Below, in pieces: positions 48,529 to 59,711 of a DNA stretch of 64,000 bases; the stretch's first letter is position 1, and each line of letters starts with the position of its first letter. The DNA is taken from contig CM071589.1 of the NCBI GenBank assembly GCA_036429605.1, forward strand, positions 4,960,001-5,024,000, written 5' to 3'. The notes under the pieces are model-generated. The model made no database searches. It was not told where the DNA came from and saw only the letters and a list, made by a program, of their open reading frames with translations. The translations under genes were made by a program, and so were the position numbers. Origin of the DNA: Cladobotryum mycophilum. Taxonomy: Eukaryota; Ascomycota; Sordariomycetes; Hypocreales; Hypocreaceae.

Positions 48529-49475
48529 TTATTTCTCCTCGGGGTACAGATCCTCCTTCAGGGGCACGCCGAGCTCTTCCCGCAGGGCCTTGAGCTCAGT
48601 GAGGTATTGCTCATACTGTCCCTTGTTCTCGACCTTGGCCTTGATGCCTGTAGTAGCATTTTGCTTGTCAGCGCTTCGTTCTTTGTTTTTGTATTTCAGA
48701 CTTGAAAAGTTCCTCATATCTTGGCGGGGAAAACTGGGGGGTGGATGCCCCCAAGAGTGGGATTACTCCGTCATGCGGGTTAGGGGAAAAGCATAATCGA
48801 ACACACGAGGGGAGATGGATGATTCGTACCTTCGAAGATGCGGACAGCAGTGGCAAAGTCGTTGACCCTTCGGGCGGCCTTGAGGGCAGCGGCAACGACG
48901 GCGGGGGAGGGGACGAGATCGTAGGCGAAGGCGTTGTTCAGGTTGCGCTAAAAAATTATCATGGGGATTCAGTACAATCGTACGATGCGTATATATATGA
49001 ACGGAGTAACCGGCGCAAAAAGCTCGGCATGTCATACCTGGAGCTCGAAAACGTCCTGAACGGACTCGAATTCCTTCTCGAATCTGCCATGGGAGTTTTG
49101 CGTCAGCAATTGGTTGGGTGGAATTGCATAGTTTTGTTGTAGTTCCATATATGCAAGGCCGAGGTAAAAAGGCAATCTTTGCAAAACGATCCAAATAAAA
49201 ACTCCAGGTCCGTCCCACAACCACTGCCCTCCTCCTCCTTTCTGCCTCCAATTCACCCCAACGTATATAAATAATCATCCAAAGCCTCACCTAGCGGTAA
49301 ACTCCTCAAAGGTCTCCTCGGCATGTTCGCTTCGTCGAGGAACCGAGACGGTGAAGGGACGGGCAGCAGCAGCAGCAGCAGCGGCCGGGCGGACCATCAT
49401 GGCGGGGCGGGCGGCATTGGCGCGGAGCATGGTCGAGCCGCGAGCGGCGACACGGAGCAAGGAAGCGGGCTGCAT
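48529..49475 (-). CDS. cox6: Cytochrome c oxidase subunit VI (Va), mitochondrial
   Basis: Four exons on the minus strand: 49291-49475, 49038-49083, 48830-48947 and 48529-48647; 155 aa. The first 45 or so residues form an Ala/Arg-rich, acid-poor mitochondrial presequence (MQPASLLRVAARGSTMLRAN, then a run of alanines and RPFTVSVPRR). The mature part matches the family closely: EETFEEFTARFEKEF, VQDVFELQRNLNNAFAYDLV, PSPAVVAAALKAARRVNDFA and IKAKVENKGQYEQYLTELKA, ending LGVPLKEDLYPEEK. It is the nuclear-encoded matrix-side subunit of respiratory complex IV. The three introns (207, 90 and 182 bases) are GT-AG, and the first has CTGAC before its acceptor. The start has an ACCATGC context. It converges on the chromodomain gene. 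Confidence 0.96.
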
Positions 49476-51349
49476 GGTGATGTAGCTAGGCCGTTGTTGT
49501 CGGGGGAGGGAAGCGCAGGGCTTTTATGGTCGTGCGTCGAGGGGGCGGGTGGTTTCGTGCTGGGTGCTGGAGGTTGTGATGATTGCAGAGGTGTTTTGGA
49601 GCAAAGAATCGTCTGAGGCATATGATGACTAAGCTGGGATGAAACTTATTTTCCTATATTACCCGGCACGTGCTGGGCACAGTACGAATTGGGTTGTATG
49701 CGTGTGAATTGGACAGTGCTTATGGTTTTGGATACTGGGTGGAGCCCATGACAGGCACTTTCGAGAGCCAGTAGGAAGATTCCAATTCCAAGCATCTGGC
49801 CGAGTTCGATTCGTTCATGGCGCTGATGAGAGAAGTGCATTCGGCTGGCCTCTAACAACACAAGTCTTTATAGCATTCAATCAATGATGCGGAAACAAAA
49901 ATGCAGTCCACTTTCGGGAACCTTCATGATGCGTATCTGGACTTGCTATCACCCTTATTCGCCATTAATTGACCCAAGGTTGGCCGAGGTTAAATTAATC
50001 GTGGCTTAGCAGGGTATCATATACTCTATGCTGTGCACGAAGGGTTGTATCCCTACTCCATTTGAGCCGAGAATGTCTTGCGATATGCTGGCTATCATCT
50101 CCTAGCTGTGCTCTAACATGAGCAGGTAGTCACGTACTGTATTTCCTGCCACATCACCTACAATACCATCATCCTCATCATATTACCATCTCTCTCTTTC
50201 ACTGGTATCTCAAGGCAATAGTAGCTTGGGGGGAAGGGGGAGGGGGAGGGGGAGGGCCATTGTATAATCAGTCTCTCTCAGTGAGATACGATCGCTTCGT
50301 CCTCCATATATGTTTTGTCAGGAGACTGGAGAGAAAGTGTAATGTTCAAGTTTAGCCTTACAGGAACCTTGTGCCATCGTGAGTCATTTGTCTGCTAAAG
50401 TCTCTCTAGTTATGGGTTTTCAGTTACCGCGTCTCGAGAGTGATGTAACCAACATGCTCATCTGCTAGACGTGATTCAACTGCCGGGCTGGGCTCGACCT
50501 CGCGAGTGTTATAGCCAACGGTATACTCATGATGGTCCATGGATACTATTAGCACATATCCCAGTTTGATAAACACTATAGACGCCATATTGATATACAT
50601 CGCTTTAGCTAAAGCCCTATGCGATGACCAACCTCTATCAAGACCATATGATCCCCGTAAAAGATCGAGCATGACTTTGGTCTGCGCCACTATAGGGTTA
50701 GAGCTAATAGCAGGATCCATAGGCATATCCCTTTTACTATATGGAGGATGGTGGTGATTTTGCTGCCTTGCGAGCGTCAGACTTCAAATACAATAAAGAT
50801 AAAAGGCTAGCCTCTCCGCCTCCTTTCACATCATTCATCAATCCTTAACATTCTCGTCTTCTACTTTATTAACCTTTTTTTCCACATCATTCTGTCGGCA
50901 GGATAGTGATTTTTCAATAAACGACCAACTGGCGCTTTTTTCACACAGACAGCCGAGTCGGTGACTTACATGGCCACTTAAAAGTAAAGTGAGCAACCAA
51001 CATCCTCAACTCAACGATACTACCTACTAGCCACTTAGTAGGCAGCAGTCCTGAACTGGCACGTCCAATGAAAAGAAAATGCTTTGTGGCGATGCATTGT
51101 ATGTTATCAAAGCGGGGTAATTGGGTGTGTAAATCAAGAGCATGTTTTACATCGGTAAGTAGTTATATAATTACCTGCTACAGCTTCACATTGTTATATT
51201 GAATTTGTATGTTTACACATGGGTAATTATCCCATTGAATATATAAGGCCTTGCTACACTCCCCCTTTTCCCAAATTCTTCTTCCTTCCCTCATCTCTCT
51301 TCAGTGCCTAGAAATCTTTGGGACCTCGAGAAAAAAAAAACTGGCACAA
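49476..51349. promoter_or_regulatory. Divergent cox6 / GNAT upstream region
   Basis: 1.87 kb between outward-facing starts. It holds a G-run block at 50228-50256 and two overlapping opposite-strand ORFs (50424-50726 minus, 50539-50757 plus) whose products I do not recognise. The part next to the GNAT start is CT-rich (51255-51300), a common fungal core promoter feature. Confidence 0.4.
50228..50256 (+). other. G-quadruplex-forming block
   Basis: Five G runs of length 6, 5, 5, 5 and 3 separated by one or two A bases, which satisfies the quadruplex rule with very short loops. The complementary strand is a C-run block. Confidence 0.7.
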
Positions 51350-52072
51350 ATGACCTTCATACTTTCTGATGTAGATACTTCGGAGGCGGAAAGCATCACT
51401 CGAATTATCGAAGTGCCAGCAATGCAAAATGGCCCTTTGTATCAGACCATGTTTCCCCAGTCCGATACAATAACGGAGGCACAGAAGGAGGAGATAACTC
51501 GCTGGTATACTGAAATGCTAGAAGAGGCTCTCGACGACCGATGGGAGAGCTTTCTGAAGGCATGCCCTGGTGACGGCACTCCTGCAGGGTTCTGTGGGTG
51601 GACTATTGTTCAACAGAACCCAGCAGCTCAGGTTGCATCTACCAACAGTCAGGCACAGGGGCCGCCGAAACAAGAAAGACGGAAAAGGGAGTTCTGGCTT
51701 CCGGAGACATTGGATGGCGATGCCTGGGTCGCTGTCTCAAAAGTCCTGAGAACGGAACGAAACCGAGTGTTGAAGGACCTCGACAATGTATGCCGTAAGT
51801 TGATCAATACCACAGCGTCTCGGCAGCCTCCTGACAGTCTTCCGAATCTAGGCCTGACATTCATGGCGGTTAACCCACATCATCAACGGCAGGGAATCGG
51901 TTCGTTGATGATGCAACACATTTGTGAAGAGACGGATCGCCATGGACGATGTGCATACGTGCTTGCGGCGCCAGAAGGGGTCCCACTGTATACCAAATTT
52001 GGCTTCGAGACCGTCGGCTTTGTTGAAACTCCAAAGGGTACCATCACAAGCATGCTCCGACCAGCTCGGTAA
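51350..52072 (+). CDS. GNAT-family N-acetyltransferase
   Basis: Two exons: 51350-51794 and 51852-52072; 221 aa. The 57-base intron (GTAAGT donor, CTGAC branch, CTAG acceptor) is a multiple of three and stop-free, so the ORF also reads straight through it; removing it joins DNVC to LTFMAVNPHHQRQGIG, which is the expected strand-4 and motif A arrangement of GNAT enzymes. Motif A HQRQGIGSLMM (acetyl-CoA pyrophosphate binding) and the closing APEGVPLYTKFGFETVG are clear. The N-terminal part (SEAESITRIIEVPAMQNGPL) resembles the small fungal GNAT proteins of unknown acceptor substrate. The ATG at 51350 has an ACAAATGA context; an upstream in-frame ATG at 51251 reads through non-conserved sequence. 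The acetylated substrate cannot be told. Confidence 0.86.
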   Translation: MTFILSDVDTSEAESITRIIEVPAMQNGPLYQTMFPQSDTITEAQKEEITRWYTEMLEEALDDRWESFLKACPGDGTPAGFCGWTIVQQNPAAQVASTNSQAQGPPKQERRKREFWLPETLDGDAWVAVSKVLRTERNRVLKDLDNVCRKLINTTASRQPPDSLPNLGLTFMAVNPHHQRQGIGSLMMQHICEETDRHGRCAYVLAAPEGVPLYTKFGFETVGFVETPKGTITSMLRPAR

Positions 52073-52843
52073 TCCCAGTGATGATCCCTCCATGTACCTG
52101 GATAAATGAAGGCATCAACCTGTCCAATGTTAGTCCTGTAACCCAAAGTTTAGCTGTTCAACAAAATGAGAACATTGGTTGTCGTGATTTCCGGGTAATA
52201 CCTCGGTATTCAGATGTCTTGAAAGGAGAAGAGTTCATGTTGTTGTTATGTCGTCATTTGTTTGATCTGTTGGAATCATCATCCAGTCGCCATTTAATAT
52301 ATGATGCATGTACAAAACATTTTTGCACTTCATTCATCGACATGGAGACCCGAGTTCCGAAGTTTCTGTCAGCTGTGTTCAATCCTTGTCTGAGATGCAT
52401 CCGCATAAGATGGGCTTGCATTGTTACCTCGAGATACTAGGCAGTCCTGGAACATCAACAAAAACTCATATGAGAGGTATCGGGGAATTATTGGGCACCT
52501 ATCCAATGGTATAGGACGCCCGTAAAACTTTGACGGCTTAGGTACTGTACTGGAGCACTCTCTCCGGTATGGTGTTACGCCTAGGCAGTCTCAACAATGG
52601 GTGGTAAAAAACAGTCGTTTTATAGATGCCACAAATATTGATCCGATGACTTGGTTCATATCATAGAATAATTGCATTTGTATCATCAATCCCATGTGTT
52701 ACCATACACAAATAGAGGCTAAATAAAAACCATTGCAAGCCAGAATACCGACTAAACTAGTAAAATAATAATAAATAAAACGTAGATTTTAATACTTCCA
52801 GGTTGCCTTGCCTGGTCCTCTAAGTCTTTCTTCTAGGGTAGTG
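52073..52843. other. Intergenic after GNAT gene
   Basis: About 770 bases, AT-rich toward 52740-52790. No gene recognised; it should contain the GNAT 3' untranslated region. Confidence 0.55.
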
Positions 52844-53395
52844 CTAGATCATCTGAGGCTGATAAGGTGTAAATCGGTTGCCTCGGACAGTCAAGCATAA
52901 TAAACCATGATTGCTGAAAATGGACATACTAACATGCATTTGGGCATCCATGACGCTCAATTCGGTCCAACAACCGCTAATGTTAATTTCCGACAGGCTT
53001 AATGACGTGTAGAGAGATTCAATCTCGTCGTTGATGACTGCATATAGCCAGCCTTGGTTCATTGTTTCGAAAATTATTGTCTTCCTGCGGACGCCGCGGA
53101 CTCCAGTGGACTTTCTAGCATCGACCGAGGTCAATCCCCAGCTGAGGTCTGTGTACTCGGTACCTGACTCGAAGATCCGAAACGGGGACATGCCCGCCGG
53201 GTCAATGCACTCGCATTTGTACTCGGTACCTTTTCTCAACAAAGTGTTCATCTCCACCGCATATTGCTTCTCGTCCACTGCAGTCACGTGAACGCATAAC
53301 AACCCATCGATAAGATGAACTGGATTGCCTCATACAGTCCCGCTTGGCGAATCACAAGCCAGAATTCCGATGGTGCCAAGGATCTTACCTTGCAT
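52844..53395 (-). CDS. Hypothetical small protein, doubtful
   Basis: Possible two-exon gene. Exon 1 is 53389-53395 (ATG CAA G), then a 69-base intron (GTAAGA donor, CCAG acceptor), then exon 2 52844-53319, giving about 160 aa (MQVHLIDGLLCVHVTAVDEK at the start). The main ORF has ordinary-looking codon use and phrases such as GTEYKCECIDPAG, SPFRIFESGTEY and RRKTIIFETMNQGWLYAVIN. I recognise no family. The words GTEYKC and GTEYTD come from a short repeat (GGTACCGAGTACA) present twice about 70 bases apart. A GTTAGT near the 3' end could start another intron, altering the tail. It may also be a fragment of a decayed gene. Confidence 0.33.
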
Positions 53396-53861
53396 CTCTG
53401 AAATTTCCCCTTTTTGCAAGGGGACACACTCGCTGCAATTAAGCTCAGGAGGTACTAGTACCAAAGTCGATTTAATTCAACTGTGGGACTACACGTATGC
53501 CTTTCCTCCTCCCTTTTCCTCAACACTCCCATCTCTTTTTTTTCTTTCCACAGGAGAAGTTGGTTTCCCATTCATCTAAGGAGCTGTCCGCCCTTTTGTC
53601 TTCTTGTCATTCTTTCTTCATCAACAGTCTCTTCTTTTCTTCATTTTGCGAGACGATTGTTTATTTGTAAGTTGCTCTAGACCTGATCCATTGGGTCACA
53701 TCGCCCGCCGCGTCGCGTGCAGCTCTCCCGGAGGAGCCCTTGCTAACTAAATTCTGTGCTCCCGAATTCAGGGTTCTTCGGCTTCTTACACATCGAAGAG
53801 GAAAAGAAAAAAACCACTATTTTGAAGTGTCTGCGAAACTCATCCCGTGGCTTCACCCATC
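53396..53861. promoter_or_regulatory. Upstream region of the elongase gene
   Basis: About 470 bases with CT-rich tracts at 53501-53560 and 53590-53650, typical of a fungal core promoter and leader. No gene apart from the doubtful minus-strand one that begins here. Confidence 0.5.
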
Positions 53862-54986
53862 ATGTCGTCTGCCGCTCCCGCGACGTTTTACGAGCAGTTG
53901 CCTCTGCCGACTCTCGACCGCCCTTTCGGCATTCACCTATGGCCCATTTTCGATAAGGCCTGGACGGCCGTCCTTGGCTACCCGACCAACGAGTTCAAGT
54001 TTGTGCCTTTCGAGACCCCCATGTCAACATTGAAGTCGACCTCCATCTTCATTGTCATCTACTACGCCATCATCTTCGGCGGCCGCGAGTACATGCGTAA
54101 CCGCGAGCCCTTCCAGCTCAAGTCACTGTTTTTGATCCACAACTTGTACTTGACCGCTATCAGCGGTGTTCTTCTGGTTCTCTTCATTGAGCAGATTCTC
54201 CCAACTGTTGTTCGTGGTGGCATTTTCCACGCCATCTGCGATCATGATGGCGGCTGGACCCAACCTCTCGTTGTCCTCTATTACGTGAGTTGTGACTGCG
54301 AAATTCTTCAACTGTACACCTATGCTAACAACTGCAAATAGCTCAACTACCTCACCAAGTACCTTGAACTTCTTGACACCGTCTTCCTCTTCCTCAAGAA
54401 GAAGCCCCTGAGTACTAATTCCACACTCCGCTGATCAAATTTGATGGTCACTAACGTTCAATCAGCTTTCTTGCACTGCTACCACCATGGCGCTACTGCT
54501 CTGCTCTGCTACACTCAGCTGATTGGCTCCACTGCCGTCTCTTGGGTTCCCATCGTCCTCAACCTCACCGTCCACGTTGTCATGTACTGGTACTACTTCC
54601 AGAGCGCTCGTGGCGTCCGCATCTGGTGGAAGGAGTGGGTCACTCGTCTCCAGATCATCCAGTTCATCATTGATCTTGGCTTCGTCTACTTCGCTTCTTA
54701 CACCTACTTCACTTCTGCCTACTTCCCCAACATGCCCAACGCTGGCAAGTGTGCTGGTGAGGAGTTTGCTGCCTTTGCTGGTATCGGTATCCTCAGCTCC
54801 TACTTGGTTCTCTTCATCTCCTTCTACTTCGCCACCTACAAGAAGGACAAGAAGGCTCCTACTACCCGCAAGTCTCTGCGACGCATGAGCCAAGCTCCTC
54901 TCCCCGACTTCCACAGCCAGCCCGCCAGTGGCATGACCACTGGTGCTAAGACAAATGGCACCTCTACACGATCCCGCAAGGCTTAA
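53862..54986 (+). CDS. Very-long-chain fatty acid elongase (ELO family)
   Basis: Three exons: 53862-54284, 54342-54411 and 54466-54986; introns 57 and 54 bases, the second with CACTAACG branch. Product 337 aa. The ELO signature HCYHHG (about residues 168-173) sits after LNYLTKYLELLDTVFLFLKK; other matches are FLIHNLYLTAISG, YWYYFQSARGVRIWWKEW and TRLQIIQFIIDLGFVYFAS. About seven hydrophobic membrane segments are visible. These enzymes catalyse the condensing step that extends acyl-CoA chains with malonyl-CoA in the endoplasmic reticulum; the HxxHH box is the catalytic centre. The family resembles yeast Elo2/Elo3, which feed sphingolipid synthesis, but the chain length preference cannot be read. 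The tail is basic (KKDKKAPTTRKSLRRMS, TRSRKA). The ATG chosen is the first in frame. Confidence 0.95.
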
Positions 54987-56748
54987 GATGCTTGATGCAT
55001 CTTGGCAATGCTGAGGCCTCGCCGGCCAGCATTGTCGGTTTTGTATGACGAAAAGCTTTGGTGGTTAAAGGCATACTGTATTCAAACTTCGTTCTACGAA
55101 TCTGGAGCCTCACCTTTGCATTTGGCGTATACTCTTTAACTAATATGTTATTTTTGGACATTGGGAATTTGCTCGGGCACGTCTGATTTTAGAGCAGGTC
55201 CTGGATGAATTGCCAATGGCGATGCTACTATGTCTTTGGTACTAATGACAATGGGAGGGTGATGTCTGCATGGTTAATCTGGGAATATTTCGGGGTGCAT
55301 GGTAAGGGGGACAGGGTTGCAATCACATGGCGGCTTGGGGTCATGGAAGCATGTCGACCTGGCTTTTTCATCTTCTGCTTTCCTGTATACTATACTTCTT
55401 TGCAAAACGTTAAAATCGACATGCTCCTGGGTCAAAGGATGAAGAAGTTGGGAGGTGGGAATGATAGAATAGACGAAGTTAATGCGACTCGAATATGGTT
55501 TACAAGATGCTGATATTTGAACATGGTGAATGTTGGATGGTGAAACAAGGTAGCATTCTGAAACAGGATCCCTGCTTATGAGTGATGGATACAGGCATAG
55601 AAGGCCTATGCACTTTGTATATATCAGGGGTTGCGTGTGTGCAAAAGGGAGAGAGAGGATTGATTGGTGAGGAAGGGTTTCTTACATGTCCAATACTCGA
55701 GGGTGATGCCAAAAATAATTGGGCGGCAAGACGACAAGATAGAGCTCTCCACTTAAACTCCTGAATCCGGCGGCCAATTACGTAGCGAGTACATCAATGC
55801 AACGCTTTGTGTTACCATAGGTCACGAGGCTGCAATGATAGATGAAGGGTATTGATTAATTCTCCTAGTCTGCTGATGTCCATATCAAAGGTGCATTCAA
55901 TAAATAAATAACTAAATAAAACTAGGATTTGATGATTGAGGAAATATTTCTCCGTGACCCCTAACTTGCATTGACAGCCAAATCACACAAAGAGACCTGG
56001 AGAGAAAGGTGAGGGCATGAATGGAAATTCAAGGATGACAGACCTGACGATCCATGGATCTTTGTTCGGCAAGGCAAGTTATAGCGCGCGCACAGGGCAC
56101 CCATACACTGAAGGCGCCTATAGCTTGTCCAGCTACAGGACTGGATGCAAGGCAAGCCCACCATGGCTCTGTGGGCTCTGTGGGCTCTGTTAGCGCAGGG
56201 GTCCGTACTACGTCAACCTGCTTCCAATACCGTGTTCAGGCGGCGCCAGAGCTGAGCGGAAGCTCCTCCAAGTTCTCACCCCCACCTGCCACTCATCGCC
56301 AACCTTGCAGATCCCTGGTCCTTTCACTTTCACTTCTTTCTCCAAACATTGGCCTGCGGCTGTTGGCATATAAAATAAATAAATGCCAGGCTGTGTCGCC
56401 AACTAAAAGACTTTTTGCACATTTTCTTCTTCTTTCATTTCTACGATTCGGATACAGAACAGTTGCGCTTACCTGAGAATCGGTTGGAGGCAGCCATCAG
56501 TGACACACGCAAAAAGTTGAGACGATCGATCCATCTCGAGTAACGAGTCGCGGGGCATAGCCGCAAGGCAAAAAAGATCCAATGAGCCTTCAGTTCTGAT
56601 TGAATCTATTTTCTTTTTAAATTCTCTCTTTCTTCGCTTTTCTCCTTCTTCTTGTTCTTCTTCTTTTCTAAGTTCATCGCCTCGCTTATTTTCCTCGCCT
56701 TTCTTCCTCAAACACTATATCCTCCCCCCGGCATCACCATCGCCCACC
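54987..56748. other. Intergenic, elongase 3' side and F-box gene upstream
   Basis: 1.76 kb. A hairpin lies 20 bases after the elongase stop (55006-55034). The stretch nearest the F-box gene is strongly CT-rich (56615-56720), as expected for a fungal promoter and leader. No gene recognised. Confidence 0.5.
55006..55034 (+). other. Hairpin in elongase 3' untranslated region
   Basis: CAATGCTG and CAGCATTG form an 8-base-pair stem extended by GCC/GGC, with a small AG bulge and a 5-base loop. It is 20 bases downstream of the stop codon. Confidence 0.6.
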
Positions 56749-58626
56749 ATGCGGTTGCCCTTTCGAAGGAAGGATAAGAAGAAACAGGATGTCGCCGCTG
56801 GGAATGAAAAAGGGCTGCGATCTGCTGCGGCTATCCGCACTCCATATTTCCCTCCATCGTACCGGTCAGCACAGCTCATAGGCATTCTGCCCGGTCCGGT
56901 TCTCGAGCGAATCTTTGCCTTTGTCTGCCCTCATGCGCAAGACCAGAGTTACGATACCTGCGAAGAGAGCACCAATGAGTCTGGATGCATGTTGTGCGAT
57001 CTGCGGGATCTAGCGCATTCCTCGCAGGTGAACCGCTCTTGGCATGCCAGTGCCATCAAGGTTTTGTACGTTTTCTCAATCTCCTCAGCCTCTTTTTCTC
57101 CGCTGACCCGTCGCAGATATCACAGCGTTCGTATCGACCAGGTCCACTATTGCAGCCGTGAAGCAGTTTTGGCCGACAGGCGGAAGCATACGCATCGATT
57201 TGATAAGAATGGCATACCTGAGGATCCTGCCCAGGCCAGACTGAGACTCCTCCGTCGAACTGTCCGTGAGGACCCCACCAGAATTGGCAAGCGAGTTCAA
57301 TTCCTCAAGATACCTTATATGCTGCGCGAGTATTGTCATGTGGAGCTGGCTCAGACAATTGCAGTGTTACCTAATCTGAAGTATATCGATCTACCCGAGG
57401 GCATGTTTGCCGACGAGCCCAGTTATGCGACATTACGCTTGGAAGTTCAGGCTAGATGCCCAAATATCCGCAAGATGGCATACAATAGTGGATCGGAACA
57501 CAGCTTTGCTGTCCTAGCTACGGGCCAGGTGTGGCGGCGTCTTGAGGTCCTCGAGCTAAACGGCATCGATATCGACACGGCTAGCATGAGGTCTGTCTTG
57601 GGATCTCTGGAATGTCTCAGAGCACTCAAGGTTACCAAGACTGAAAGTCTATCGGATGAGGTTCTGACGAGTGGTGATGGTCTCCCCTTGCCCGCCTTGG
57701 AGGAGATTATACTGGAAGATACACCTAGAGTGACGGCCGCTGGCCTGATCGAATACTTGGCATGGCAGGAGACGCAACAGGCCCTGAAAGTTCTCACCTT
57801 GAAGTATACTGGTGTGAACCCAAAGGATTTGCAGGAGATATTGATAATGGCGCCAAAACTAAGAACCCTGGCCATCCAATCCAAGATCTCGGAGCCGTTC
57901 CCCCACAACACAGGCATCGGTCTGCTTTCCTCTGGCCGTCTGGAGACCTTGCGGTATGAGATAGCCGGAAGAAACGATACCGGTCCGTACGCAACCATGA
58001 AGGCATCGTATTACTCATATCTTGCCTCGTCAATTATTGGAGGTTACCTCCCCAAGTTGGCCAGAGTGTACGTACTTGATGACACGTTCCCAGACCAACT
58101 TGCGGGCTTGCCATTGCCCCCTTATGCGAGCTTCGCATCGGCGCATGCTCGATCTTCTTCGAACTCTTCTCTATCAGCCGTTCCCGGTTTGCGTCTCTCA
58201 TCCGCGGACGCAGGTATGCTAAGTCCTTCTACGCTGCGACGACCAAGCGCCCCGGGATTTGCCCCCGCAACCCATCGGTTCAGCTCTAATAACCCGTTTG
58301 CCGCACAAGTGAACATGGCAAACCCTCACGCACTCGAAATCTACACCAAGACCGACCTGGTGGGTAAATGGAACTTTAGCAGAGTGGACACATTTTCAGC
58401 AGGAGCGGGACAGCATCGACGCCCAAGTAGCTACGGCCTTGCAGCTGATGTTGCTGGCCAGGGATGGGACCGAGGCGAGGCCCGACGCAGTGTTATGATT
58501 TCTGATAGCAGCGGTATGTTTCTACCTGTGCCGGGACAGCAGGACACTGGCGGGCTAAAGAGCCCGAGTTTCTCGGACCCGTGGCAACGCCCGCGTAGCA
58601 GTGGAGAGTCCACCAGGCGCAGGTAA
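56749..58626 (+). CDS. F-box / leucine-rich-repeat-like protein
   Basis: Two exons: 56749-57065 and 57117-58626; 608 aa. The intron (51 bases, GTACGT donor, GCTGAC branch, GCAG acceptor) is in frame and stop-free, so the ORF runs straight through it; removal joins KVL to YHSVRIDQ. An F-box-like segment at about residues 46-112 begins LPGPVLERIFAFVCPHA and ends SSQVNRSWHASAIKVLYHSV. The middle has a series of leucine-rich repeat-like units (LPNLKYIDLPEG, WRRLEVLELNGIDIDT, LECLRALKVTK, LPALEEIILEDTP, ALKVLTLKYTGV). The C-terminus is Ser/Pro-rich and low complexity. F-box proteins link substrates to SCF ubiquitin ligases through Skp1; the substrate here is unknown. The ATG has a good CACCATGC context. 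Confidence 0.82.
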   Translation: MRLPFRRKDKKKQDVAAGNEKGLRSAAAIRTPYFPPSYRSAQLIGILPGPVLERIFAFVCPHAQDQSYDTCEESTNESGCMLCDLRDLAHSSQVNRSWHASAIKVLYVFSISSASFSPLTRRRYHSVRIDQVHYCSREAVLADRRKHTHRFDKNGIPEDPAQARLRLLRRTVREDPTRIGKRVQFLKIPYMLREYCHVELAQTIAVLPNLKYIDLPEGMFADEPSYATLRLEVQARCPNIRKMAYNSGSEHSFAVLATGQVWRRLEVLELNGIDIDTASMRSVLGSLECLRALKVTKTESLSDEVLTSGDGLPLPALEEIILEDTPRVTAAGLIEYLAWQETQQALKVLTLKYTGVNPKDLQEILIMAPKLRTLAIQSKISEPFPHNTGIGLLSSGRLETLRYEIAGRNDTGPYATMKASYYSYLASSIIGGYLPKLARVYVLDDTFPDQLAGLPLPPYASFASAHARSSSNSSLSAVPGLRLSSADAGMLSPSTLRRPSAPGFAPATHRFSSNNPFAAQVNMANPHALEIYTKTDLVGKWNFSRVDTFSAGAGQHRRPSSYGLAADVAGQGWDRGEARRSVMISDSSGMFLPVPGQQDTGGLKSPSFSDPWQRPRSSGESTRRR

Positions 58627-59690
58627 GGATGCGATTGATTGATGGAGACTTGAATGGTAGTTCCATCAGAGTTTGGGACTGGATCTCCAAGAACAGAAAA
58701 TAGGAAGGCTGGGAAATGGGGATCATGTAACATCAAAACGTACTGTCAGTGTATTGTAAGTTAAAACGGCATTTGGGAGACGGCTTGGGTTTGGCGGTCG
58801 GACAGATAATAGGTTGGTACTGGCCATAATTGACGATTTTTACGATTGCACGTTTGAGCTGCAGATGTTTGTCCCACGAGTGAAGTTATTTCCAAGTACT
58901 TTTATTACATAAGAAGGCGGGAGACTTGGCGGCGAGATGAAGGTTACCTATTTGGCCGAGCTGATGGATCTGGACAAACGGGCTACGGTGGAGATGGAAC
59001 CACCATGCTGGGGTCCATGTTAATTTATTCAGCTCACACACAACCAGGAGCAGCCTTGTTACAGAATACTTGTACATGGGAAAGGGTGAGAAGTTGAGTA
59101 CTACTAGGTAAGTACTAAGGTATCGACTTTACTTGGTTGGTCAATCTTGTTGAGAGGGAGAGAGAGATAGAGAGAGATGAATTTCTCGATCCGAGGGAAC
59201 CTGCATGGAGGCAATTAATCCAAGCTGTGATACATGTTCTGTGTTCTAGGCCCAAACCTCTTGATTCTGAACGAGGTTGAAACGCTGGATATGGGAGGAG
59301 GGTGGGGTCTCGTGACTACGGTTTCTGACTTGTGTGAATCTCAGGCCAGACCTTGGGCAAGAAAAGGTAAAGTAGCGTAGCAAGCAGTAAAATGTGTGAC
59401 GACATGTGTGAGAAGTTTGTTACGATGGCAGTTTTGAAAAGACAGGAGAAAGAGGGAAAGAAAAAGGAGAAAAAAAAAGGTTTGTTCAAACAGTTGTCAA
59501 ACCGGATCAGTAGCATTCCACGCCTTTGGGCTAGCACTTTGGGGAGGCAAGGAGGGACAGTACCGGAGTAACGCAGTTTAGCTTCAAACTCTCAGAGTGT
59601 GAAGTGAAGTGTAAGCGAAACAGGGCTGGGCGTCTTGTCATTCCTAGGAGAGAAAAGGCTCATGAGACTTTTTTTCTTATCTTCTTACTC

Positions 59691-59711
59691 TTTACACTTT
59701 ACACTTTACAC
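59691..59711. repeat. (CTTTACA)n tandem repeat
   Basis: Three consecutive CTTTACA units followed by a T run. Confidence 0.85.

Noticed and set aside
50424..50757. Overlapping ORFs on opposite strands (100 codons minus, 72 codons plus), each with a hydrophobic stretch
   Set aside because: No known family, no preference between strands and no splice context; probably chance.
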